Below, one piece after another: positions 1 through 5,657 of a stretch of DNA of 5,657 nt. How positions within the stretch are numbered: the first letter of the stretch is position 1; each line of letters begins with the position of its first letter. The notes below the pieces were generated by a model. That model did no database searches. It was not told the origin of the DNA and worked only from the letters and a program-made list of their open reading frames with translations. This DNA is from Bacillota bacterium. Lineage in GTDB: Bacteria > Bacillota_A > Clostridia > Clostridiales > Clostridiaceae. The stretch covers positions 1-5,657 of the forward strand of contig JAJXYA010000418.1 of NCBI GenBank assembly GCA_021780795.1, read 5' to 3'. The translations under genes and the position numbers were made by a program.

Positions 1-1467
1 TATTATAGGCTTATCTGTGGCACCTAATTCATTTAATACTCCTTCTACAGCATCAATTTGCTCTAGTGCAAATTCATTTGAAGAGTCTATAACATGAATT
101 AATAAATCTGAATAAATTACCTCTTCCAAAGTGGATTTAAAGGCTTCAACTAAATCATGTGGAAGTTTTCTAACAAAGCCTACAGTGTCAGTTAAAGCAG
201 AAACCCTGTTATCTGGCAAAATAATTGCTCTTGTTGTTATGTCTAATGTAGCAAAAAGCATATCTGCCTCCAGTACATTTTCTTTTTTATTTATATCTTG
301 TGGTGCAGCTACTAAGCAAAGTTTATTTCTAAGCGTAGACTTACCTGCATTTGTATAGCCTACTAAGGAAATTTTGGGTATCCTATTACTACTTCTTCTT
401 TCTCTTTGAACTTCTCTATTTTTTCTAACCTTTTCTAATTCCTTAGTTAATTCATATACTCTTTCTCTTATATGACGTTTATCTATTTCTAATTTTTTTT
501 CTCCAGGACCTTTTGTTCCTATTCCACCTCCTGTTCTTGAGAGAATAGCTCCAAGACCAGTTAGTCTTGGCATTCTATATTTTAGTTGAGCAAGCTCAAC
601 TTGAATTTTAGCCTCTCTACTCCTTGCCCTTTTAGCAAAAATCTCTAAAATAAGTGTTGTTCTATCTATTACTTTTACTCCAAATATTTCTTCTAGATTT
701 CTTACTTGAGAACCAGCCATTTCATCATCAAAAATTATAAGATTTGCACCTAAACCTTGCTTTATTAAATTTATTTCTTCAACCTTTCCGCTTCCAATAA
801 AAAGAGCGGTGTCTATTTTATCTTTTTTTTGAAGTACAGTAGTTAAGCATTTTACATCACAGGCTTTAGCAAGCTCAGAAAGTTCATTTAAACTTTCCTC
901 GCTGTCGATTCCTACTAAAATAGCTCTCTCAGAATCATCTTCCACTAATGTATCACTTTTTAAAGTTTCCTCAATGTATTTAAGTTTTTGTAAAAAATTA
1001 TAATTTATAGTGTTTCCTATGCTTATTGGTCCTACACATTCGAATCCTAAATAATCATTGTAAACATCACAAAAACCAATTGATGCATCTTTAATTACAC
1101 CCTCTAGTACTCCAACAGCCACTATACAATCAAGCTTTAAAGAGGTAAGAGCTGAGAGGTCAATAGCTGACAACCTAGAATTGCCATTTGGATGAGTATG
1201 AATTACTCTTACACCTGAAAGTTTCTTTTCCTTTATATTTATAACGGGCATTTCAACTGTTGAACTATCACCTATTGCCACACTTATTACTTTTCCTTTT
1301 CTGTCTATTGCTACACTTATTTCTCTATTCAATATACTAGTGGCATAACTTATAACCTCAACTAATTCTTCTGTTAATATATCGTATTTAGGTATTTTCA
1401 TATCATATATTTCATCAAGTTTTGCAAGAAGAGAGTTTTTTACTCCATCTATGTTACCTGTAACCAT
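1..1467 (-). CDS. hflX: GTPase HflX with N-terminal JAMM-like extension (C-terminus cut by window edge)
   Basis: The frame is open for 489 codons to the left edge without a stop. HflX is a TRAFAC-class GTPase that binds the large ribosomal subunit and can split stalled or heat-damaged 70S ribosomes. Residues about 180-300 match the HflX N-terminal domain. The family's glycine-rich linker follows (SRTGGGIGTKGPGE, about 310-323), then a basic, probably coiled helix (about 326-358). The G domain shows G1 GYTNAGKS (370-377), LFATLD (404-409) and G3 DTVGF (427-431). G4 (N/TKxD) and the C-terminal domain lie outside the window. Residues 1-170 are an extension absent from the roughly 430-residue E. 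coli protein. It contains HTHPNGNSRLSAID (90-103), a JAMM/MPN+ type motif. About 20 residues between G1 and LFATLD form a longer loop than usual. The start at 1467 is preferred because GAGG sits 9 nt upstream; an in-frame ATG at 1482 has a poorer site. The gene lies downstream of yunB on the same strand but has its own promoter candidate. Confidence 0.95.
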   Translation of the reverse strand, partial: MVTGNIDGVKNSLLAKLDEIYDMKIPKYDILTEELVEVISYATSILNREISVAIDRKGKVISVAIGDSSTVEMPVINIKEKKLSGVRVIHTHPNGNSRLSAIDLSALTSLKLDCIVAVGVLEGVIKDASIGFCDVYNDYLGFECVGPISIGNTINYNFLQKLKYIEETLKSDTLVEDDSERAILVGIDSEESLNELSELAKACDVKCLTTVLQKKDKIDTALFIGSGKVEEINLIKQGLGANLIIFDDEMAGSQVRNLEEIFGVKVIDRTTLILEIFAKRARSREAKIQVELAQLKYRMPRLTGLGAILSRTGGGIGTKGPGEKKLEIDKRHIRERVYELTKELEKVRKNREVQRERRSSNRIPKISLVGYTNAGKSTLRNKLCLVAAPQDINKKENVLEADMLFATLDITTRAIILPDNRVSALTDTVGFVRKLPHDLVEAFKSTLEEVIYSDLLIHVIDSSNEFALEQIDAVEGVLNELGATDKPII

Positions 1468-1476
1468 TTTATCAAT

Positions 1477-1480
1477 CCTC
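1477..1480 (-). promoter_or_regulatory. Ribosome binding site deciding the hflX start
   Basis: GAGG lies 9 nt before the ATG at 1467. The other in-frame ATG (first base 1482) overlaps this motif and has only an A-rich stretch upstream, so 1467 is the better start. The upstream choice would add five residues (MRIDK). Confidence 0.55.
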
Positions 1481-1507
1481 ATTTTCTACATTATTCTTGT
1501 TCTATTA

Positions 1508-1536
1508 ATTTTATACTATGAATATATCAATGTAAA
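1508..1536 (-). promoter_or_regulatory. Candidate sigma-A type promoter for hflX
   Basis: On the minus strand TTTACA (1536-1531) is followed after 17 bp by TAAAAT (1513-1508), each one base from the housekeeping consensus. The implied transcription start near 1501 gives a leader of about 35 nt to the ATG at 1467. No terminator hairpin is visible between the yunB stop and this promoter, so read-through from yunB is also possible. The region is very AT-rich, so chance matches are common. Confidence 0.4.
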
Positions 1537-1546
1537 TAATTTTTAA

Positions 1547-2206
1547 TTACTGTGCTGGAAGTTTAAAGCCTGCATTGTTTAATTTCATATCTAAAATACC
1601 ACTAGGTATTTTTCCTACGATAATCGTCTCAGCTATAGGAATTGTAGTACAAGCTGAAACTTCGCTAAATTTTGTAGCAACTATTATTTTTAAATTTGTT
1701 TTTACTTGCAAATAAATTATATGCCTAGTTTGATTTATACCTGCAGATTCAAATTTTGAAATATATTTTGTTTCCACATTTCCAATCGGTTCTGCTTTAA
1801 CTAAAATTTCTGGTCCAAGATTTGAAATAATATTATTTTTAAAAATATACCCCAAAGGAACTTTAATATCTAATCCATTTAACTTCATCAATTTTTTTTG
1901 TGAAGAAAGGGAGTATTCGCAAGCAAATTTATTTAATTTCATCGTATTAGCCTTTATTAAAACAATATTGCCATAGTTATCTTTTTCTATTCTAATATAA
2001 TCATCATAGTTAAAATTGTTATAACTTTCTAAAAATGAGTTGTTTAATATTAATATTATGTGCTCTTTTGCTTTCATTTCAGAAGTAATCATTATTGTTG
2101 GTAAAATAATCTTATCCAATTCATAAACTGACAAACTGAAAATTAGTAAAATTATACTTAAAACTATTATTATTTTAACCTTTTTTTCAATTTTAATTTT
2201 AATCAT
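1547..2206 (-). CDS. yunB: Sporulation protein YunB
   Basis: This 219-residue protein matches YunB, a sporulation protein made in the mother cell under sigma-E in Bacillus; its biochemical role is poorly defined. A short basic N-terminus precedes one hydrophobic segment (about residues 10-28), which suggests a single membrane anchor with the rest exposed outside the cytoplasm. Family blocks are visible in order: a KLNKFA-like stretch (90-95), the IKVPLGYIF block (114-122), GPEI (131-134), the PIGNVET block (140-146), the strongly conserved SAGINQTRH block (154-162) and PIAETIIVG (190-198). It is slightly shorter than the Bacillus protein. The ATG at 2206 is the only usual start in the frame. 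The nearest purine-rich sequence, AGAGAG, abuts this ATG with no spacer, so translation initiation looks weak or unusual. It is divergent from the PBP gene and upstream of hflX on the same strand. Confidence 0.9.
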   Translation of the reverse strand: MIKIKIEKKVKIIIVLSIILLIFSLSVYELDKIILPTIMITSEMKAKEHIILILNNSFLESYNNFNYDDYIRIEKDNYGNIVLIKANTMKLNKFACEYSLSSQKKLMKLNGLDIKVPLGYIFKNNIISNLGPEILVKAEPIGNVETKYISKFESAGINQTRHIIYLQVKTNLKIIVATKFSEVSACTTIPIAETIIVGKIPSGILDMKLNNAGFKLPAQ

Positions 2207-2270
2207 CTCTCTATTAAATACCTGTACTACAATACTTATTAAATTTTTGTAGATAAATTACATAAATTGG

Positions 2271-2300
2271 TATATAATTAAATCATAATTGCTTATTCAA
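2271..2300 (-). promoter_or_regulatory. Weak candidate promoter upstream of yunB
   Basis: On the minus strand TTGAAT (2300-2295) is followed after 18 bp by TATATA (2276-2271). This would give a leader of about 60 nt. The Bacillus homologue is sigma-E controlled, but I could not find a convincing sigma-E pair (a -35 ATATT-like block with a CATACA-like -10 at 13-15 bp), so the identity of the promoter is open. Confidence 0.2.
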
Positions 2301-2347
2301 ATTTATTAAGAAACTATTAAATAAATATAACAATATAATTATCAATT

Positions 2348-2374
2348 TTAACAATAAAAAATTTATGCTATAAT
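2348..2374 (+). promoter_or_regulatory. Extended -10 promoter of the PBP gene
   Basis: TGCTATAAT (2366-2374) is a perfect extended -10 (TGnTATAAT). TTAACA at 2348-2353 is a near-consensus -35, but with a short 15-bp spacer; extended -10 promoters often tolerate a poor -35. Transcription would start near 2381, leaving a leader of about 80 nt. The form is that of a vegetative sigma-A promoter rather than a sporulation one. The rest of the 254-bp divergent region (2207-2460) is featureless AT-rich sequence. Confidence 0.6.
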
Positions 2375-2446
2375 TAAATGGCATTTAAATATGATATATT
2401 CTGCTTATAAGTAGAGAGTAGAGTAATTATATTTTTTTACAAATTC

Positions 2447-2453
2447 AAGGAGG
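2447..2453 (+). promoter_or_regulatory. Strong ribosome binding site of the PBP gene
   Basis: AAGGAGG is a full Shine-Dalgarno match 7 nt before the ATG at 2461. It fixes the start of the PBP and shows that the broken gene still has intact initiation signals. Confidence 0.85.
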
Positions 2454-2904
2454 CTAGTTTATGGCAAATTCTACAAATGGTAAAAATGTCACAAAAACAA
2501 AATCTAATATAAAAAAAACTAATAAAAAAAGTAAAAAAAAGAATCCCGTTTTAAGATTCCTTAAAATATTTTTTATTTCCCTTATTTCAATTATCATTTT
2601 ATCATCAGTTGCAGCCTTTGGCGTAATTATGGCAATGATTAAAACAGCACCACCTCTTGATGTAAATGGTACAATATTAAATTTAAGTCAACCTTCAGTA
2701 CTTTACGATGACAGTGGTCAGGTAATGGATACTGTAATTACAGCTCAGAAACGAACAGTCGTTTCAATAAAAAATGTTCCTGCAAATCTTCCCCATGCTT
2801 TTGTAAGTATAGAAGATGAACGTTTTTATCAACATGGTGGTATAGACATCAGAAGAATTATAAGTTCAGCCTTTGAAGATGTACTTAACAAAATACATAA
2901 AACA

Positions 2905-2907
2905 TGA
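2905..2907 (+). other. In-frame TGA codon interrupting the PBP gene
   Basis: The frame reads through TGA as codon 149, with recognisable PBP sequence directly on both sides (IHKT before, NIQGASTITQ after). A single substitution from GGA, AGA, CGA, TGG, TGC, TGT, TCA or TTA would create it. Reassignment of TGA is unlikely here: the five other tryptophans in this gene all use TGG, and spoVAD in this window ends at its family-typical C-terminus with TGA as a true stop. Confidence 0.9.
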
Positions 2908-4660
2908 AATATTCAAGGTGCTTCAACAATAACCCAAGAGTTAATTAAACAAAGAATGTTTTTAAATGATTCTTTGACCAATAGAATCGACTTTAAAAGA
3001 AAGGTTCAGGAAGCATATTTAGCCGTAGAGCTTGAGAAGGTTTTAACAAAAGACCAAATTTTAGAAGCTTATATGAATACTATATTTTTAGGTGGTCAAG
3101 CAAATGGCATTGAAGCTGCTTCAGAACAGTACTTCAATAAAAATGTAAAAGATTTGAATCTCGTTCAATGTGCTTTTATAGCTGGTTTAGCACAAAGTCC
3201 CTCTGCTTATTATCCTTTTTCAACAGCAAATGAAAAAGACCACAGCTCTTATATCAATAGAACCAAAACCGTACTTGATAAAATGTATCAAAATGGTTAT
3301 ATCAACAGCACCGATTATAAAAATGCTTTAAAGGATACTTCAAATAATAACTTTGGTTTTTCACAAAACACTAAAAATAACGACAACTATAATTTCCCTT
3401 GGTTCTCAACCTATGCTGTAGATCAAGTTAAAGCTGGTTTAAAGGCACAGTATGGTTATACAGATGAACAAGTTAATAGCTTAATTTTAAATGGTGGTCT
3501 TAAAATATATACTACTATGAATAGAAGCCTTGAAAATTCAGCCCAAGCAATAATAAACAATAATAATTCTTATGGTGAGACTTTGACCGATAAATCAGGT
3601 ATAGTGGAGCCACAAGCCTCTGCAACTTTAATTGATTATCATACTGGACAAATTAAAGTAATAATTGGAGGACGAGGAAATCAACCCCCAGGCTCTTGGA
3701 ACAGAGCTGTTACTACAGGAGATGTAAAACCAGTAGGTTCTAGTATAAAACCTCTTACTGTTTATTCACCTGCAATTGAAAATAAAATTGTCACTGCTAC
3801 TACAACAGTTTTAGATGGACCTTTTGATGCTGCATTTGAAAACAAATATAATGGCTACAATCCTACCGACGATGGTGGTGGATATGAAGCCCCAGGAATG
3901 CAAACTATAGCTACAGCAATAACCCGTTCAATAAATGTTATTGCTGTAAAGGTTGAAGATGAAGTTGGACTATCTACTGGTGCCTCTTATGCAGATAAAT
4001 TTGGTCTAAAATTATCATCTGCTGATAAAAATAGTATTGCTGCTTTATCACTTGGTCAGATAAGTGGATCTAACACCCTTACTATGGCTGCTGCTTATGG
4101 TGTTTTTGGAAATAATGGAATGTATGTTTCACCAATAGCCTATACAAAGGTTGTAGATGATAAAGGTACTGTACTTTTACAAAGTTCATTTAATACAAGA
4201 AAAGTAATTTCACCACAAACAGCTTATGTTATGTATAACTTATTAAAAGGGCCAGTTTACGATCCAAGTGGAACAGGTACTAATGCCAATATAGGTGATA
4301 TGCCTGTTGCCGGAAAGACAGGTACTACAACCGACTCCCTTAATTTATGGTTTTGTGGTTTGAGTCCGTACTATTCTGCAGCCGTATGGATGGGTGATGA
4401 TGAACCTCATCCTAGAACTTTAAGTTCGATGGGAGACAACAGTAATACTACAGCAGGAATTTGGGGGCAAATTATGAAAGTAGCTTCTAAAGGTCAGCAG
4501 GTTAAAGATTTGACACCACCAGAAGGAGTTACTTCTATGAATAATGAATATTATATTGATGGTACTGCTCCAGTTGCTACAACGTCTAGCACTACCACTA
4601 CTAATACAAATAGTGCTCCTCCACAGGCTAATAATACTACTAACACTACACCACCTGCTA

Positions 4661-4740
4661 CTAACAATACTACACAGGCTACGACACCACCTGCTAACAA
4701 TACTACACAGGCTACAACACCACCTGCTAACAATACTACA
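4661..4740 (+). repeat. 33-bp in-frame tandem repeat in the PBP tail
   Basis: Two complete 33-bp copies (4661-4693 and 4694-4726) differ at one base, and 14 bp of a third copy follow (4727-4740). Each encodes an 11-residue unit of the type NNTTQATTPPA. Further degenerate ACA/ACT/AAT/CCA-rich sequence extends on both sides (about 4579-4824). The unit is a multiple of three, so copy-number change would lengthen or shorten the tail without a frameshift. Confidence 0.85.
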
Positions 4741-4850
4741 ACACCTAGTAACAATACTCCAACAACTAATAATACTAATAATACTAATGCTACATCGCCT
4801 GCTAATAATTCTACACCTACTAAATAATACTCATTAGAAATTACAATAAA

Positions 4851-4903
4851 TAAAGGAGCCACAGAATCAGTATGAAAAATATACTAATTCTGTGGCTCCT
4901 TTA
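4851..4903. terminator. Bidirectional transcription terminator hairpin
   Basis: A perfect 17-bp stem (4851-4867 with 4887-4903) is followed inward by one mismatch and 5 more base pairs (4869-4873 with 4881-4885) around a 7-nt loop. The GC-rich part of the stem ends in A-runs on the left and T-runs on the right, so the transcript in either direction has a U-rich 3' side (CCTTTA on plus, CCTTTATTTATTG on minus). It lies 23 bp after the PBP stop and before the convergent spoVA genes, so it can serve both. Confidence 0.85.
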
Positions 4904-4919
4904 AAACGTAATTTTTCAG

Positions 4920-4940
4920 TGGGCACGCCCAAACCCCTAG
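4920..4940 (+). repeat. 21-bp direct repeat, copy 1
   Basis: This copy is identical over 21 bp to 5014-5034. It opens with the interrupted palindrome TGGGC-AC-GCCCA (4920-4931) and ends in CCCCTAG. Immediately after, ACCCCTA (4933-4939) can pair with TAGGGT (4943-4948) with one bulged C and a 3-nt loop. It is more GC-rich than its surroundings. Confidence 0.8.
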
Positions 4941-5013
4941 CATAGGGTAGTAGTGAATTTCAGTTTCCGTCACCTTCATTTTAGAGTGATTAATCTTAGT
5001 TCATGAGGATACA

Positions 5014-5034
5014 TGGGCACGCCCAAACCCCTAG
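5014..5034 (+). repeat. 21-bp direct repeat, copy 2
   Basis: This is an exact second copy of 4920-4940, 94 bp further on measured start to start, with the same TGGGC-AC-GCCCA palindrome (5014-5025). It ends 5 bp short of the spoVAE stop codon. Flanking bases differ on both sides, so the identity is limited to these 21 bp. Confidence 0.8.
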
Positions 5035-5039
5035 TTAGT

Positions 5040-5396
5040 TTACTTTTTTGTTTTGGGGTTGAAGATTAGGGACATTAGGTATCCAAAGATTATTGATGCT
5101 GTTATACCTCCTGAAGTGCCTTTAATTCCACCGGTAAAGGCTCCTATTAATCCTTTTGTATCTATTTCCTTCATAGTAGCTTTTGCAAGTGAGTAACCGA
5201 AGCCTGGTAGTGGTACAGTAGCTCCTGCTTTTCCAATTTGAATTACAAAATCATAAACATTTAAAAATCCTAATATTACTCCTATGGTTACAAAACTAAC
5301 CAAAATTCTTGCAGGGGTTAATACTGTCTTATCCATTAGAATCTGTCCTATTACACAAATCAAGCCACCGACTACAAATGCCAATATATATTCCAT
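5040..5396 (-). CDS. spoVAE: Stage V sporulation protein AE (SpoVAE)
   Basis: This 118-residue integral membrane protein belongs to the SpoVA complex, which carries dipicolinic acid across the inner spore membrane during spore formation and releases it in germination. Hydrophobic segments lie at about 3-21, 29-52 and 82-112. Family features visible are GGLICVIGQ (10-18), a DKTxLTPARILV block (22-33), the GAGATVPLPGFGYSLAK-like block (55-72) and GLIGAFTGG (82-90), followed by a positively charged end (PKTKK). Length is typical for the family. The start ATG is 5 bp after the spoVAD stop. GGAG (5407-5410), inside the end of spoVAD, lies 10 nt upstream and can serve as its ribosome binding site, so the two are probably translated from one mRNA. 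In Bacillus the operon is expressed in the forespore under sigma-G; the promoter here is outside the window. Confidence 0.95.
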   Translation of the reverse strand: MEYILAFVVGGLICVIGQILMDKTVLTPARILVSFVTIGVILGFLNVYDFVIQIGKAGATVPLPGFGYSLAKATMKEIDTKGLIGAFTGGIKGTSGGITASIIFGYLMSLIFNPKTKK

Positions 5397-5401
5397 CTAA
5401 C

Positions 5402-5657
5402 TCACACTCCATATTCAATTGCTACTGCATGTGCTATTCCAGGAATAGTTTCTCCCTGCAAAGAAGAAGTTGTGCTTAATAATGCACCGGTAGATAAAAT
5501 CAATACCTTTTTTAAGTCACCCTTTAACATTTTTTTATATATATATCCACAATCCACAACAGCTGAACATCCACAACCGCTTCCACCTGCATTAGCTGAT
5601 TGCTTTTCATCAAATATTTCTTCACCGCAATCTATATATTTACTTTCAATATCATAG
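5402..5657 (-). CDS. spoVAD: Stage V sporulation protein AD (SpoVAD), C-terminal part
   Basis: Only the last 84 codons and the TGA stop are present; the start lies beyond the right edge (the family is usually near 340 residues). SpoVAD has a thiolase/ketoacyl-synthase-like fold, sits on the inner spore membrane and binds dipicolinic acid as part of the SpoVA transport system. The visible part carries the glycine- and cysteine-rich block AGGSGCGCSA (23-32 of the fragment), the LSTGALLSTTSSLQGE block (54-69) and the terminal IPGIAHAVAIE block (71-81), all typical of the family's C-terminus. It precedes spoVAE in the usual spoVAC-D-E order, which implies spoVAC lies further right. Confidence 0.93.
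   Translation of the reverse strand, partial: YDIESKYIDCGEEIFDEKQSANAGGSGCGCSAVVDCGYIYKKMLKGDLKKVLILSTGALLSTTSSLQGETIPGIAHAVAIEYGV

Larger units (their letters stand above)
2461..4827 (+). pseudogene. pbpA: Class A penicillin-binding protein (PBP1A family), interrupted by an in-frame TGA
   Basis: This encodes a bifunctional membrane enzyme that polymerises lipid II into glycan strands and crosslinks the peptides, working outside the membrane. Numbering 788 codons through the stop, it has a Lys-rich cytoplasmic N-terminus (1-35) and a membrane anchor (36-60). The GT51 glycosyltransferase has EDERFYQHGGID (118-129, catalytic E118), GASTITQ (153-159) and KVQE (181-184, second Glu). The transpeptidase has SSIK (427-430, acyl-accepting S427), SIN (490-492) and KTG (619-621). 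Residues 706-788 are a Thr/Asn/Pro-rich tail. Codon 149 (2905-2907) is TGA, between GT51 motifs 1 and 2. The 148-residue N-terminal piece would be a membrane stub lacking most catalytic residues. The next ATG in frame (2956) has no good ribosome binding site, and its product would lack the membrane anchor and the first GT51 motif. Everything else is in frame, so the lesion is recent, a sequencing error, or a read-through site. The family call is firm; loss of function is inferred. Confidence 0.88.
4920..5034. other. Non-coding element bounded by 21-bp direct repeats, unidentified
   Basis: This 115-bp stretch starts and ends with the same 21-bp sequence in the same orientation. It holds no plausible coding frame. 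It lies between the terminator hairpin and the spoVAE stop codon, so on the minus strand it would be in the 3' untranslated part of the spoVA transcript. Possible readings are a small non-autonomous mobile element (elements of the IS200/IS605 type carry similar hairpins in the same orientation at both ends), a structured RNA, or a scar from recombination. None can be shown from one copy. Confidence 0.4.

Noticed and set aside
131..358. 75-codon plus-strand frame
   Set aside because: It lies wholly inside hflX on the other strand, over the G domain, and resembles no family; the antisense frame with GYTNAGKS and DTVGF is clearly the real one.
2905..2960. Selenocysteine insertion at the PBP TGA
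   Set aside because: No convincing SECIS-like hairpin follows the TGA (only a 4-bp TGAA/TTCA stem), and class A PBPs have no known Cys or Sec at this place.
2956..4827. C-terminal PBP fragment as an independent gene starting at 2956
   Set aside because: There is no proper ribosome binding site, no signal or anchor segment, and the GT51 domain would begin after its second motif; it is the downstream part of the broken gene.
4544..4862. Plus- and minus-strand frames of 97 and 103 codons over the PBP tail
   Set aside because: They are Leu/His-rich and Val/Leu-rich translations of the ACA/AAT/CCA repeat tract in wrong frames, with no initiation signals, and one runs into the terminator.
4920..5034. 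CRISPR array or known riboswitch
   Set aside because: There are only two repeats with a 73-bp gap, not a regular repeat-spacer series. The element lies downstream of genes on both strands rather than in a leader, and I recognise no riboswitch core.
5472..5657. Plus-strand frame at the right edge
   Set aside because: It is antisense to the well-matched C-terminal part of spoVAD.

Overview
The window looks like chromosome of a low-GC, endospore-forming Firmicute, most likely a Clostridium or close relative. The base composition is very AT-rich with A/T-ending codons. Three reading frames match sporulation or germination families (YunB, SpoVAD, SpoVAE), and the HflX and class A penicillin-binding protein (PBP) sequences have a clostridial look. 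These family calls come from recognising motifs by eye; no database search was run.

Layout. Bases 1-1467 (minus strand) hold most of hflX, a ribosome-associated GTPase whose C-terminus runs off the left edge. Bases 1547-2206 (minus) hold yunB, a small membrane-anchored sporulation protein. A 254-bp AT-rich divergent intergenic region follows, with a good extended -10 promoter and a strong ribosome binding site facing right. Bases 2461-4827 (plus) encode a class A PBP of the PBP1A family (pbpA). It is complete end to end but broken by an in-frame TGA at 2905-2907, inside the glycosyltransferase domain. A long perfect hairpin at 4851-4903 separates it from the convergent spoVA genes. Between hairpin and spoVAE lies a roughly 115-bp non-coding stretch bounded by two identical 21-bp direct repeats. 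Bases 5040-5396 (minus) are spoVAE, and 5402-5657 (minus) are the C-terminal end of spoVAD, 5 bp upstream of it in the same operon.

How the genes relate. SpoVAD and SpoVAE are parts of the SpoVA machinery that moves dipicolinic acid into the developing spore and out during germination. YunB belongs to the mother-cell sporulation programme. The PBP would polymerise and crosslink peptidoglycan. HflX is a general ribosome-splitting or stress GTPase and is not obviously tied to the others.

The points most worth attention are: (1) the premature TGA in an otherwise well-preserved PBP; (2) a complete JAMM/MPN+-like metal-binding motif in the N-terminal extension of HflX, a domain the core HflX family does not have; (3) the unidentified direct-repeat-bounded element next to spoVAE; and (4) the in-frame 33-bp repeats in the Thr/Asn/Pro-rich tail of the PBP.
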